A DNA stretch of 64,000 nucleotides from Scatophagus argus (Eukaryota; Chordata; Actinopteri; Scatophagidae), in NCBI RefSeq assembly GCF_020382885.2, contig NC_058504.1, positions 22,557,545 to 22,621,544 of the forward strand, in the 5' to 3' direction. Shown one piece after another: positions 1 through 11,527 of the stretch. The translations under genes were made by a program, and so were the position numbers. Within the stretch, counting starts at the first letter, position 1, and every line of letters starts with the position of its first letter. The notes beneath the pieces are model-generated. The model ran no database searches. It was not told the DNA's origin and saw only the letters and a program-made list of their open reading frames with translations.

Positions 1-1368
1 ATCGTCTACAATGTAAGCAATAAAGACTAGAAGTAAAGTACTCATATCTCAAAAGTCTAACTCATCAGCCTCCATTTCATCATATGGCGCACACTGTGTG
101 ATGAAGAGACACTCGCTGCCATTTGCATTCTAATCATGTTTAATTCCTTGTCAGCCCCATGACTGATTGGAGTCGCAATGACTGAAAAAAGTGTCTTCTT
201 TGTCAGCAGGATGTGGTGACAGAACATTTTGCTGGCAGTACACTCTCTGATTTGCATTCTAATTAGTACTTGAACAAAACGGCAATAGTCTCAAAACTGT
301 TGTTGCCAGTTCCGCCTGCACACTTACACACTCTTAATGGCAAAACACATTTTGGAAAGCAAACTTTCAGAATCTGGCATTCATGACGGCTTTTTTTTTC
401 TTACATCATATTAAGTGCATCTTTTCCTGAAGTTGGCATTTCAGCAGGAATAAACCAGTTTCCCCACATGCAAATAACAATATTGAATTTTTTGGTTTTT
501 TTTTTGTTTTTTTTTAATGATCTCACATTTAACATGCATTTAATTATACAGGAGATAGATAGAGGATTTAGAAAAAAAGATACCTTGGGTATTAAAATGT
601 GCTGTAATAGCAAAGTAATGAATTACCATGATAATCAAGTTCATTTCAGCTTGTGCTCCTTCGACTTGAAGTAAGCAGTAAGAATGACAGCCCCTGCTCA
701 GACCTGGTAATAACATCTGTCCTGAGTGAGCCAATCACGAGTGGCCGGCTGAGCACAGGTGTAAATGCACCCAAGATACCTTGAGGACACATTTAAGATG
801 TGAGTGCTCAGACTGCATTTGAGACCACATTTAGAGCCGCCCACTTGTGTTTTTATCACTCAGGACACAGGTACTGCTGAGCATACTGACAAGCAAGAAG
901 CACTGGAAAACACTGAAACATTGAAGATAATCACATTATAAATTAGAATTTAGGCTGTTGGCAGTTTTAGTTTCTCCCCCAGTACAAACTCATTCCGGTC
1001 TACTCCAAGCAGACAGGTGTGCTGGAGCTGCACTTCATGTTTCATATTTTACTGCAGAAGGTTAGAAGGTCTGTGTTATGGACACAGGATGCTGCTTATA
1101 TTCTTATCACAATCTAAAAGAATATGAAAGTGGTCCATCTTTTACAGCCTGGTCGCATCAAATCTGAGAGCAGTTTTGAGGGAAGAGAAATCATCCAGTT
1201 GTTCTCAGCAATTGGAGATGCTGAGAAACTACAGGGAGGACTAATAACCTGCTCCTGTAAGTTCTATTGGGATCTCTTAACAGTGGAAAATGAATATTTT
1301 CATTCAGGTTTGGAGAATTAATGGGGAAAACTATTGTCAGAATAATAATAAGGTCAGCTCAGTATTTG
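1..1368. other. Intergenic, nothing recognised
   Basis: AT-rich noncoding sequence with short homopolymer runs. Open frames are under 70 codons, lack flanking splice signals and resemble no protein family I know. I see no RNA gene or clear promoter. Confidence 0.5.
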
Positions 1369-1591
1369 ACAGGACAGAGAGGATGAAAGAGAGAGAGAGA
1401 GAGAGAGAAACATACATGCAATAATCATCATAAATTACAAGGACAGACATGACAGGTTGTTATAATTGGAATTCTGAAGACTATGTATTGTATGTATTTG
1501 TTTTTTAGCTGATATGTTGTTTAAGTTAGTTATAATAGCACTACACAGAGGAACATAGACAGATGTTGACAGTAGACATTGAGTTTACATA
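1369..1591 (-). mobile_element. LINE 3'-UTR fragment (copy 1 of family A)
   Basis: This stretch matches, almost base for base, the block at 57,480-57,706 and the reverse complement of 10,380-10,620. Shared landmarks are the GAGAGA run, the segment around 'gacaggttgttataattgg', and the segment ending in 'gttgacagtagacatt'. In the 57-kb copy this block is the 3' untranslated part of an antisense LINE, so this one is a fragment lacking both the coding part and the terminal tail. The family name (L2/CR1-like) is inferred from the 57-kb copy. Confidence 0.75.
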
Positions 1592-3359
1592 ATCTGCAGT
1601 GAATGACCCTGCTTGTTTCCCTGCACCATTATTGTCACATTTCTTCACATTTATAGACTTGCAAATCCCCTGGTGTTAAGAGTTGCCATTTCCCTAACAT
1701 AGGGTCAGCAGAAATGAATCAATGCATTGAGTAATCATTCATCATAATCCCTAATGTGCCCAATATTGAAATAAACTCAGATATTTGTCTCGTCAAAGCT
1801 CACAGTGTAAACTCTTCTTCAGCTCTAATTTGCATGAATCTAAGTGACTTTTCTGGCTTATCAAACCCCCACTTTTTACCGTTCTGCAAACATGTTTTGT
1901 TTAACTTTATACCACCACATTTATTTTTCCCATACTATTTAGTTTTTATCTGTTCAGACAGCCTGAAAGTTTCTCTTTGCCCTCAGCCTTTACTTGTTTG
2001 TTTGCTGTTTATTTTCTAATTTCGATTGTACTGTAATCTCCTCATTTGGTGGTTAAGGTAAATGTGTAATAAAACAAACACAATGACAAACTCATTTGAT
2101 TGATTGTTAATCTGAAAGTATTGATTGGTGGAGTGAAGGATTAGCCTACATGGCTGGGAGCCCTCTGAAGCTCCCTTGTGGACCTCTGGGTGTTCCAGGC
2201 CCCCTGACTGCACTCCATCACTGTGGAAGGAGATCGGCTGCACTGTGTCGTTTGGTTTCATAAAAAACGAATGAGAAACACTGTCCCATGATGCAGCAGG
2301 GGAGCAGTGCTACACCCATCAGAGGGAATAGTTAAAAGCTTGGGAACAAGAGACATTGTGGGAGTTTTTTTAAGCTGGAGTTCTGCAGAATTGACAGCAG
2401 CGATGGCGTCTGCTGCTCGCCGTCATACATCTGCAGTGCGTCTACATCAGTGTTTGTGTGCGCCCTTCCTCTCACCTTCACTGTTTCCTTCTCTCAGTTT
2501 AGCTCAGTGTGATTTCAAGATATAAATACAACACAGTTGTATCAACAAAAGTGAAAAGTGAAAATCGTCTCCCTTTCTTATTCTGATGTAAGTGACACAG
2601 ACGGTACTTGTAAGGATTGAGAAGCTTTGTTTTGTCTGCATGTGCATGTGTGATCTGCATTGCAATGTTCTCTGTGTTCACCTCCAGCAGAGTTGGGGAT
2701 TTAAAAGATTTCTGCGTGGGAGTTTGGCGCTCCCTGCAGTGTTTGTGTTGTGTGGGGAACAAAGGTGGTGCATGTTGTTCATGTCTCACATGTTCCCCCG
2801 GCATCACATGTTGATGTTTTTGGAAAGTGGGGCAGTGAAACAGGTCTCTGATGAAAAAGCAGGTACGCTATACAGTCCTATGTTTGCCTGAGGGTGAGGG
2901 GTAGAGGAGGAGGTAGAGCAGTGAGAGTGTGTGGAACTGAAAATGTAACTGAGAAAATCAGTTATTTATGATCCAGAGGCAATATTTACATACAACATGA
3001 TGAATATCTGAACTGTGGTAGTTTGTGGTTCTGAGAAGTCCAAAAGCTCTACCCTGCCGGTGTCTGTGTAATTAGAACAGACTCAATGAGAAAAAGTGGG
3101 AGGAGCTACCGTTTTGTGGACTACATCGAAGTCTCGAGTTTAGCATTAGGGTTGTCACCATCTTGGTTTTTTTGAAGTCAGAAGAGATCATATTTGTAAG
3201 AGCTGGAGAGGAAACGCATACCCGAGGACATGCTCTAAAGCATCCCCTGCTTTATGGTATACTTTACTCTCAGTGAGAGTATGGTTAATAAAATGAATAT
3301 CATGCTATGAGGATTATTTTCGTTTTTTTCCTCTCTGTACTTTCTCCTTCCTCCTCCCT

Positions 3360-3360
<1 letters not shown>
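1592..3360. other. Intergenic, nothing recognised
   Basis: Noncoding stretch without recognisable exons. Several overlapping short open frames near 2,300-2,890 have no splice-site context and no family resemblance. I left them out. Confidence 0.45.

Positions 3361-3403
<43 letters not shown>
3361..3403. repeat. (GT)n microsatellite
   Basis: An uninterrupted GT dinucleotide array of about 21 units, directly preceded by a pyrimidine-rich stretch. Confidence 0.97.
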
Positions 3404-3404
<1 letters not shown>

Positions 3405-4030
3405 CTTACCTGAACCAATCCAAACCTGACCTAGGCAGTCCCTCTTTTCCTCCAGTCCCCTGCCCTTCTGCACACCAGTTCCACATCCTGGCCAATTAAT
3501 CCCACTCCTGCTTGTGACTATTTAAGGACCAAATTATTATGTCTGCTCCTCCCTCATGTCTGACCTGTCAGCCCAGCCAGCTTCAGAATGTTTTCGTGTC
3601 TCCTGCTTGGAAGTCTGCATTCTCAGTTTGTTTGTTGAAGAATTCTGTAAATTTGGACTTGCCTTTGGCTTTGTAAATAGTGTATATGGTTCCTCAGTAA
3701 AATCTTCACATAAACTTTAATTCTTGCTGTCTGATATTTGCATTTGGGGTCCTAATTCTATTAAAAACTTAACACATGCTGTATTGTAGGAAACCAGTGA
3801 CTGAGACCATAAGCTCAACAGGAAACTCTTCATTAAGTAGACTCATTCTAGACTACTTCAGACTCTGAAGTAGAATCATTTTCTCATAAGCTTGCATGCA
3901 ATCAGACTTCTTTTTGAAACCAGTGGAATCACCCCCTGCTGGCCATTATAAAGAATGTAGCTTTAAGGCTTTAGTTTTCAGACCAGGAAGCTCGGGTCTA
4001 TGTTTTGTACTGTCCAGTTATTACCAACCA

Positions 4031-4400
4031 TCAGTTTTAGTTTCGCTGACGAATAATTTTCCAAATCCAAATTAGATTTCATCTCTAGCAATCATTTCAT
4101 TCTTATTCATTGACAAAAATGTCAGTAGATTTCACCATAGTTTTTATTTAGTTATTTTCCTGATTTCATCTGAAAACAATGTTAATTTTGATGACAAATA
4201 ATTTTCATCATAGTTTTCGTCAAAAATCTTTCTTTCAGACAAAACCGGCATGATAACCAAACAAAAACTAATGCAATGGACAAAAACTCTGACAAAATCC
4301 ACTGATATTTTCATCAAAGAATGAAAACAAGACAACTGCGAAACTGAATCAAAATCCAATTTGGATTTGGAAAATAATTTGTCAGCAAAATTAACACTGA
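4031..4400. mobile_element. Foldback (palindromic) MITE-like element, about 370 bp
   Basis: The first 50 bases (4,031-4,080) align without gaps to the reverse complement of the last 50 (4,351-4,400), with about 43 of 50 identical; both contain 'ttttccaaatccaaatt'. Inward of these arms the complementarity continues with gaps, for example 'tttcattctt' on the left and its complement near 4,315-4,325. The whole unit would therefore fold into one long hairpin. It encodes nothing. Such foldback MITEs are common in fish genomes. I saw no target duplication and do not assign a superfamily. Confidence 0.75.
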
Positions 4401-5663
4401 CAGCCATTTGTCCAGTCAACTGTGAACAAGATAAAACCCCCAGCCTCAATCCTAACAGTGAATAAATGGAAAAATATTGCCAGTCAGACTGTAAGCCCTA
4501 TAAAATGTTTCCACACTCATACGGCCAATTTTTGGTTTAACAAAAATATCTGAAATGAAGGTCCATTTATTAGCTTTCAATGGAAGTTGACATAAAAATC
4601 ACATCTCACAGTCACTCAGATGTGGATCTGCTGTATCAGTGATGAAATATTCTCATCAATTCAAAACTAGCAGAATCAACCATGTCAGTTATAGGATGTT
4701 TAGATGGTAAAGTTAAGGTTTGCCTGACAAGGACCTTGTACTACCTGTTTATGCTAAAATATAATGAAAATATACTAATATAATAGTACATTCAGTCAAG
4801 GAGAGTGTGAATTATGTCATTCTTGTGAGCCTGTGAGACACAATGTGTGTTCTGTATAACTAGCTGTAATTAAGTAGATTTCTTATTCTGCCTTGATGCA
4901 AAACACAGACCTTTGTCCTGACGCAGTTTTCAATAAACTCTGCAGATTGGTGTAACTCATGTTTGTTAGGATTACTATCATGTGTTGTGTTGCTCTTTGT
5001 GTTCTGTTTTTCTTTTTTTTTCTTTTTTCCTGCTCTCCCAGCGGCTCATTGCGTTCTCAGGTGCCCGGCCAACCGGACTGAAGCAGGACAGAGCAGGCAG
5101 ATTATCCACACACATCTGTTTCTCATCATCAACCTCCGCTACTTAAAACCGGCTCTCTATCTCCACCTTTGCCAGATTATACCTTCCCATGGAGTGGTAC
5201 TCAGTCAGGTTCTCTGCATCTTCCCCTGTACATTGTATGTTCTCTGTAACAGTCTTCATTCGTCTGCTTCTTTGGAACCCTCTTTAGCTCTAAACCTTAA
5301 CAATGTTTGGTCCTCTCCTGAGATGTTTTATAAGGCATACAGGTTTATAAAAATGGATGTTACTGAAAGTCTGCACGCTCACTGCTCCATGCAGGCATGG
5401 TCCAAACAACCTTAATGAAGTATTGATTTTTGGTCTGGTCTGGGTAATGAAGATAACTTTAAGCATTGACAGAATACATAAATGATCCTTTAGAAACCGC
5501 GTGACTGCTTCTGCTGCAATCACTGAGCTCGTCTTCCATGTTCCCTGCTAAATATAAATGTAAATATAAGCAAGGCACACTGACCACCATGAGATTAGGA
5601 AGCAGCAAGCGGAGACAGTCCAGTTTGGATCACGCAGCACTTTAAAAAAACAAATCATAGAAT
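4401..5663. other. Intergenic, possible old retroelement scraps
   Basis: No gene is supported. The 150-codon open frame at 4,963-5,415 starts in a T-rich tract and looks like chance or retroelement-derived sequence. Parts of 5,040-5,270 resemble repetitive sequence I associate with fish genomes, but there is no second clear copy in this window. Confidence 0.35.
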
Positions 5664-5830
5664 GGAGTTACATGGTGCTTCACTTGAGTTCTCAAAGTAC
5701 CAATAAATAAATAAATAAATAAACAAATTGGAGCAGCAATGTCTCTTTCAAGAAATCATGACCCGCTTACTCAAAATAATCCACAGATCTTGTTGTGTGC
5801 AGTTGGGTACATGTAGTCACGGATGAGAGG
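5664..5830 (+). repeat. Dispersed repeat, copy 1 (shared with 21.9 kb)
   Basis: The segments 'acatggtgcttcacttg', 'ctcaaagt' and 'agaaatcatga' occur in the same order and similar spacing as in 21,904-22,010 ('acatggcacttcacttg', 'ctcaaagtg', 'agaaatcatga'). The element is noncoding. An (AAAT)n run at about 5,702-5,723 has expanded inside it. I recognise the sequence as a common percomorph interspersed repeat but cannot assign its class. Confidence 0.6.
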
Positions 5831-6885
5831 TGTGACTAATTATGTGTTTGCCTCAGACCCGAAACAAAAAAAGCATTCACTGTTAGATCAAAAGATTAGT
5901 CTAGTCTGAATCCTGCTCCTGTCAAGTGCCACACATGTATGGTTTGAGTAGCTAAATTTGTCCCTTTATTGTTTCCCATGTCCACCTCCTTAAGCTTCTC
6001 CACAGTTTAGAGCTTTAGGGCTGATAAGAATTTTCCTTTTTTCTTTTCTCTCGCTGATGGGGACGCAAGATAAAATGTTGCAGAAAAGTTGTCATCTGAA
6101 GCCTCGTGATATAAGAACAGATATGAAACCACACCACAATGCCATCATATACTCTTTGAATTATAAATTAAAAGAGTGTTGCGTAAGGGCCTCTTCACTG
6201 CTGCTTTCTGTTTAAAAAAAATAAATAAATAAAAAAACAGTTCTTTACAGCACCAAAAAAAACTCTTTCGGCTTAGTGTTCATTGCAGTACTGAAGTGAT
6301 TGGAGCACAACAATTGTTTGACACTGTTTTTGCCTATTTCACTGTGGGGGCATCCATGTATTTCTGGATATCTGAGCTTTTACAATTGCCAGTGCATTTG
6401 TACATGTGTATGTGCATGATCAACAGAGGGTCCACAGCACAGACGGCAAACAGCCCCAAAGCACGGGGCAGAAAACTTTGAAGAAGTGAAAGCAAAAGCT
6501 CCTTAAAATGCATCTCCAGTGATTTGTTTGTGATAAAAAAGTGCACGTTTTTATTCTCTTTAGGCAGTCTGTGCAACTAGCTGGGACGGGGAACTCAGAC
6601 TGCAGAGGGTGATTATAATCTGAAAGGACAGATTAAACCCCCTCTAAAATGTTTGAGTAAGTGCAAGCAGAAACAATGCAGACCAGGCAATGAAACACAA
6701 AATGCAGTAGCAACAAGGTACATGGCTGAGGACAAGCAGCTGAATGTAAGACACAATGAAATAAGAAACCAAATGACACAAAGACATTTTGTCACAACTC
6801 ACTGCCTGCTGAGCAACACACCCGTCCAGCTGATGAGAACTATTTTAGCAGCTCTTCAGATACGATACCTGGTACAGACCGCAAT
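5831..6885. other. Intergenic, nothing recognised
   Basis: Noncoding sequence with short A/T runs. I see no exon, RNA gene or identifiable repeat. Confidence 0.4.
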
Positions 6886-7240
6886 TCGCCAATGATGGAA
6901 AGTAGCCAAGTACATTTATTATAGTACTGTGCTGGTACTGAGTATTTCCATTTCTGCTACTTTATATTTCTACTCCTCTACAGTTCAGAGGACAATTTTG
7001 TACATTTTACTCCACTATACTGATTTAACAACTTTATTAATTCTTGAGGGAAAATTCACAAGCTACACTGGAACAAATTAAGCTTATTTTCAGTTTTGGT
7101 ACTTTAAGTATGTTTTGATGCTAATACTTTCATACTGAAGTACAAGTTTGAATATATGACTTTTACTTGTAATAATGTATTTCTACATTGAGGTATTTCT
7201 GCTTTTACCTTATTGAATACTTCTTCCATTTCTGTATTTT
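6886..7240 (+). mobile_element. hAT-like nonautonomous element (MITE), copy 1
   Basis: It begins 'caatgatggaaagtagcc', close to the CAGTGGTGGAA-type end of hAT elements. It then shows the phrases 'agtacattta', 'gagtatttcca', 'ctactttatatttctact' and 'cttttacttgtaa' that mark an abundant teleost repeat built from 'agtac/taagta' motifs. Related pieces lie at 37,407-37,520 and 63,625-63,800. It has no coding capacity. The hAT assignment rests on the terminal sequence only. Confidence 0.65.
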
Positions 7241-8358
7241 TTGTCAAATCACTGTGTGTGTACAGGCTTTGGGGAGCACTGCAGCACACATAAATCGCTT
7301 CAAGTAATGTAACCAAAGTCTGCGTCAGCTGGGACGTCAGGAAGTGAAAAGAACAACTTTTGTGTGTGGAGTTAAAGAAGAGAGGAGAAATTAACTGCTA
7401 GTAGAACATCACACCCAAATCTCTGACTGGCTGTGGAGGTGCATTGTGGGTGATAAGAGGCAACAGCAATGGCAGAGAGCTGAGCATTTCTGACAGCTTA
7501 AGTAACCTGCCAGTTTGAACGCGTGGGTCGGTTAGGTGATGCACAGAGTGAGGCATGTCACATGTGAGTCCAACTCAAGCTGACTGACTGAACTCGCAGT
7601 ATTTGCTCAATTTCTTTTCTGAAACATTTTCTCAGAGCAGAGACATTGGACATTCAGTTTGTAAGATGTTACATTTTCTTCAAGATGTCACCTTCATGAA
7701 ATCGCGTCCCAAAAAGCATTTGCGGCTCATGATATTCTTCTCACTTATGAAAGACACAATGATTATTGGAATTTAAAAAAATTAGAGTTTGATATTTAGC
7801 ATTCTTAAAGACAAGTAGTTTTGTTTAGGAATTCGGTGTTGTGTTTTTTCAAAATGAGACCCCGAAAGCAGACGCTCAACACCAAGGTCGAACTCAGGAC
7901 GGGTGCACAGCAGGTAAGACTGCCCAGCTTCACTCCAGATTGGTGAAGGGTAACCACATACACACATACACAGAAAACAGGGAAAGGGGAGGAGAGTCGA
8001 AAAATACCAGAACAGGCGCAATACAGGCATTTAGCTCTGTCTCCTAGAAAACATTTATATAAATATCTGCAACAGCAAATACGTTTAAAAGGAAAACATA
8101 ATTCTGACTGTTTATATTTTCTATTAACATAAGGAGGAAATGTTAATTAACGCACAGGGCAAGTCACAAAAATGTTTACTCTGGTCATAATCCAGGCAGC
8201 GATTACGATTGCCTAATGAAAGCATTGTGCCATGTTGGATCACATCTAGTTCTTGTAATGACTCCACTGCTCCAAAGTTTAGCAAAGTGAAAGTTTAAAG
8301 TGTACTAAAGAAGCTTTACCATGTGTAAATATGAGCTAACCAGACTAATAATAGGGTG

Positions 8359-8360
<2 letters not shown>
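7241..8360. other. Intergenic, nothing recognised
   Basis: Noncoding. The two short opposed open frames at 7,782-8,047 lack splice context and family resemblance. Confidence 0.4.

Positions 8361-8395
<35 letters not shown>
8361..8395. repeat. (GT)n microsatellite
   Basis: A perfect GT dinucleotide array of about 17 units. Confidence 0.96.
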
Positions 8396-8396
<1 letters not shown>

Positions 8397-9268
8397 CTGC
8401 GCCTGCATGTAAACTTGTGGCTCTGTACATGTCTGAAACCTGAAGTCCACACAGTGCATCTGGGTAAACTGGCAGTGGGTAATTAAAGTGCCCATTTAGC
8501 TGCAGAGCTCCCTGTGTCTGCCTTAAAGGTGGCAGCTGTAGACAGCAGTCCTTTTCATGTGTGAGGAATGCTGTAATTACAGCAGACAGTCAAACTGTCA
8601 GCTAAAATTGGCTTGAGATGAACTGTAGCTTTGCCCCATCATGTAACTCTTTTATCAGGATCCTCAGTCAACAATTTCAAGCCAACTGAAAACTTTTCTT
8701 TTTCTTGTTTTTTTTTTTTTAGATTAGAAGGTTTTTGTTTGTGACTTCTTCGCTTTTCAGACTCAAGACCCAAAGAGTTCAAGGAGACTTAGCAACTCCA
8801 TAACTGTGGATCCTGGGACAAATGGCTTCTGGGTGCATCTCTGCAGATGCCAAAGATGTATAGCCTACCTGAGACTCTGTCATTTTATTCTAACGACATC
8901 AAAGGATAACTCCAGGCCCTCTGAATAATGCATTGCACCATGGGACTCAGGATACAACTCGCGACAGCTGCATTTTGGGGAACGTGCAGACAGGGAGAGG
9001 AAGACAGAGAGTCTGAGACTGACAGAAAGAGTGGGCTGCGAGTTCCTCTGCTTAATTGTGTTGTGTTTTAAAACCCCACAGTTCCTCAATAAGCAAACTG
9101 TGTCTGAAATTATAAATGAAAACTTTTTTCTGCTTACGTGGCTGACATTGGATTGTTTTCTGCTGACATAAAATGTTTCTGCTGCAGTTAAATGTTGTTC
9201 TTGAGGATTTCAGCTAATTGTGACAACCTGTTCAAAAGATTTGTTGAGTTTGTGGGCGGGCAGTGCTA

Positions 9269-9272
<4 letters not shown>
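8396..9272. other. Intergenic, complex sequence, possible regulatory block
   Basis: About 8,440-8,640 is free of simple repeats and carries 'taattaaag', 'gtaattac' and several CAGCTG-type E-boxes, the look of conserved noncoding sequence. This is impression only, with no alignment behind it. No exon is supported. Confidence 0.3.

Positions 9273-9319
<47 letters not shown>
9273..9319. repeat. (CA)n microsatellite
   Basis: A perfect CA array of about 23 units. It produces spurious His-Thr open frames in this region. Confidence 0.97.
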
Positions 9320-9322
<3 letters not shown>

Positions 9323-10330
9323 ACACAGCATCAGATGTAACTGTCTTTTGTGCTGTTTGGAGGGGAGTAAACTTGGCTTTAGGAAAAAGATTAGTGAGAG
9401 TTGTTGCTGGAGTTGTCAAGGGTTCTTTTAGATGGACTTCAACCACTTCAGAGGGACCATCGAGGAGTTTCAACACACTTTGATTGCAACAAGAAAAAAT
9501 AAGTGCACTCACATTCACTACATTGTGTGTTTAGTAGTGATGAAATGGTATGGCTGGCTGGTCCTCCTGGTTTAAAAACATCACTCAGCCACTCACTGAA
9601 CTGAAGCAGGAAGAGTAAAGGGACAAAACCAGTGAAGTACCAGACGTGAGAGTAAGGATAATTAAAAAGATAATTAAAAAGTTATGCATGTTACCGTGTG
9701 CATATGTGTGCATGTGTGTATCTATATACACACATTTGTACATATGTGAAACAAAACAAAGGGAGACCTGATTAAGTTGGATGCAGCTTCTGTTCTGACC
9801 GTAATAAAAAGGGATCCTGAATTCGTTTTCTGAATGTAATAAGTATGTCAGGCAGTCATGTTCTACTAAAACTCCTGTCTGTGATGCCAATGAATTAAAA
9901 AACATTTCTTTATTATCTTCATTATCTTTCAAAAAAAATCTTTCTGAAAGAGTAGTAAAGACAGCCCAACAAGAACACCCAGCATCTTCCTTCATTTGTG
10001 GTTTTGGATCTTGTGATGGGAGCACAAACAGTAAATAAGGATGCCCGTCTCTAATTTGCATGATAACAGATGACCGTGGTGATACAGATGCATGATCCCT
10101 GTGTAGTACCTTGATTTACATGGCCCCAGTCATATTGCATATACTTAGACACTCAGTCAGGCATTGTTCACCTCCTTTTTATCTGATTACTGAGCTTCTT
10201 GAGCAAAATTTTTCTCAAATGGTTACAACTGGTACTTGTGCAGCCATGAGATAGATCTCTCTGTTATTAAAAACAAACTATAATTATAGATTTAGATTAT
10301 TTTTCTGGCATTTGCTGTTATTTGTTTTGT
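9320..10330. other. Intergenic, nothing recognised
   Basis: It contains a 158-codon open frame on the minus strand (9,585-10,061). The composition is unremarkable, there is no splice or promoter context, and it resembles no family, so I treat it as chance. Confidence 0.4.
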
Positions 10331-10838
10331 GTCTCTCCCTCCCTTTCTTTCTCTCTCTGTATCTTTCTGCAGGTCTCTCTCCATCCAGATCCTCTGACAA
10401 ACCTAATGTCTACTGTCAACATCTGCCCATGTCGTTCTTCTATGTAGTGCTATTATAACTAACTTAAACAACATATCAGCTAAAAAACAAATACATGCAA
10501 TACACAGTCTTCAGAATTCCAATTATAACGACCTGTCATGTTTGTCCTTTGTAATGTATGATGTTTATTGCATGTATGGTTCTCTCTCTCTTTCATCCTC
10601 TCTGTTCTGTCTACCTCTTCATCCCCCCCTTCATCCAGCCGACTATCAGCAGGATAGTTCTCCCTTGTGAGCAGGGTCCTGCTCAAGGTTTCTTCCTGTT
10701 AAAAGGGAGTTTTTCCTTGCCACTGTCTGCTTGCTCGGGGGTTCAGGCTCTGGGTCTCTGTAAAGCATCTAGAGACAATTTTGATTGTATAAGGTGCTAT
10801 ATAAGTAAATTGAATTGAATTGAAATTGAAATTGAATA
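10331..10838 (+). mobile_element. LINE 3' end (copy 2 of family A), 5'-truncated
   Basis: This is the same 3' untranslated sequence as the antisense LINE at 57.3-57.8 kb, here on the plus strand. Landmarks are 'gacaaacctaatgtctactg', 'tttcttcctgttaaaaggga', 'tttttccttgccactgtct', 'ggttcaggctctgggtctct' and 'gtataaggtgctatataa', ending in a GAATT-rich tail at about 10,809-10,837. A complete 3' tail with a missing 5' part is the signature of an aborted target-primed reverse transcription. Compared with the 57-kb copy it has about ten extra bases ('ctagagacaa') before 'ttttgattg'. Confidence 0.85.
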
Positions 10839-11496
10839 TGATAACTGACAGTATTGAGCAACAAGAGTCCACAAGAACTCCCCACAAGACTTTGAATTTC
10901 ACACTTAGTTGAGATGTTTCTCTAGTATATACTGATCTGATGTGATTGAGATTTGTTATATTTTTCTTTTCTCGGAAGCCTAAAGAGAAAACCAGAGGCT
11001 CCTGGTGTGTATTTACCGTTATTTTGTTTCTGAAAGAACAGAGTAATAAAAGAGTGTGTGAACTCTCCCTGTTCACCATCTGTGTGTCCCTCAACTTGCA
11101 GACTCATTACAGTTTGTTTTTTCCAATATAGGCAGAGCAAATGTAAATTTTCTCCTACACCACCCCTCTGTATACAGCTCTGTGTTTGATTTACAGAGAG
11201 AAAAACAAACCTGTTGCCTTCCTCTCAGCAAATGCAAACCCTGCGGTACTGAATTTTCTACACTGTAAAACCTTTATATATACCAGTGGAAGAGCTGCAT
11301 TAGGAACGTATGGCAGGCTTTTCCAGTAAAGACCTGCTTCAGTATTATCATCCGCGCAGCCTGTGCTTCTAACAGGAGAATAAATGAGCAGAATTCCTAC
11401 CCAGTTTTCAACTGGACTGAGGTTGGGTCTTCCCTGTGATTAATGATTGTGATTTTTTTACGTTTTTTTTACCGCCTGAAGACATGTTAAAGAATC

Positions 11497-11527
<31 letters not shown>

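Noticed and set aside
3440..3780. Possible solo LTR (promoter-like start, 'ataaacttt' near the end, 'tgcatttggggtcc')
   Set aside because: The sequence is reminiscent of fish retroelement ends, but I found no TG...CA boundaries, target duplication or second copy, so I do not call it.
3905..3992. Short dispersed-repeat look-alike ('caccccctgctggccatt')
   Set aside because: Familiar from fish genomes but too short and single-copy here to support.
4963..5415. 150-codon open frame with a hydrophobic Phe-rich N-terminus resembling a signal peptide
   Set aside because: The hydrophobic part is a translated T-rich tract, and the rest matches no domain and looks like retroelement-derived sequence.
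9585..10061. 158-codon open frame on the minus strand
   Set aside because: No family resemblance, splice sites or promoter; low-complexity His/Thr stretch from repeat-like sequence. A frame of this length is expected by chance in 64 kb.
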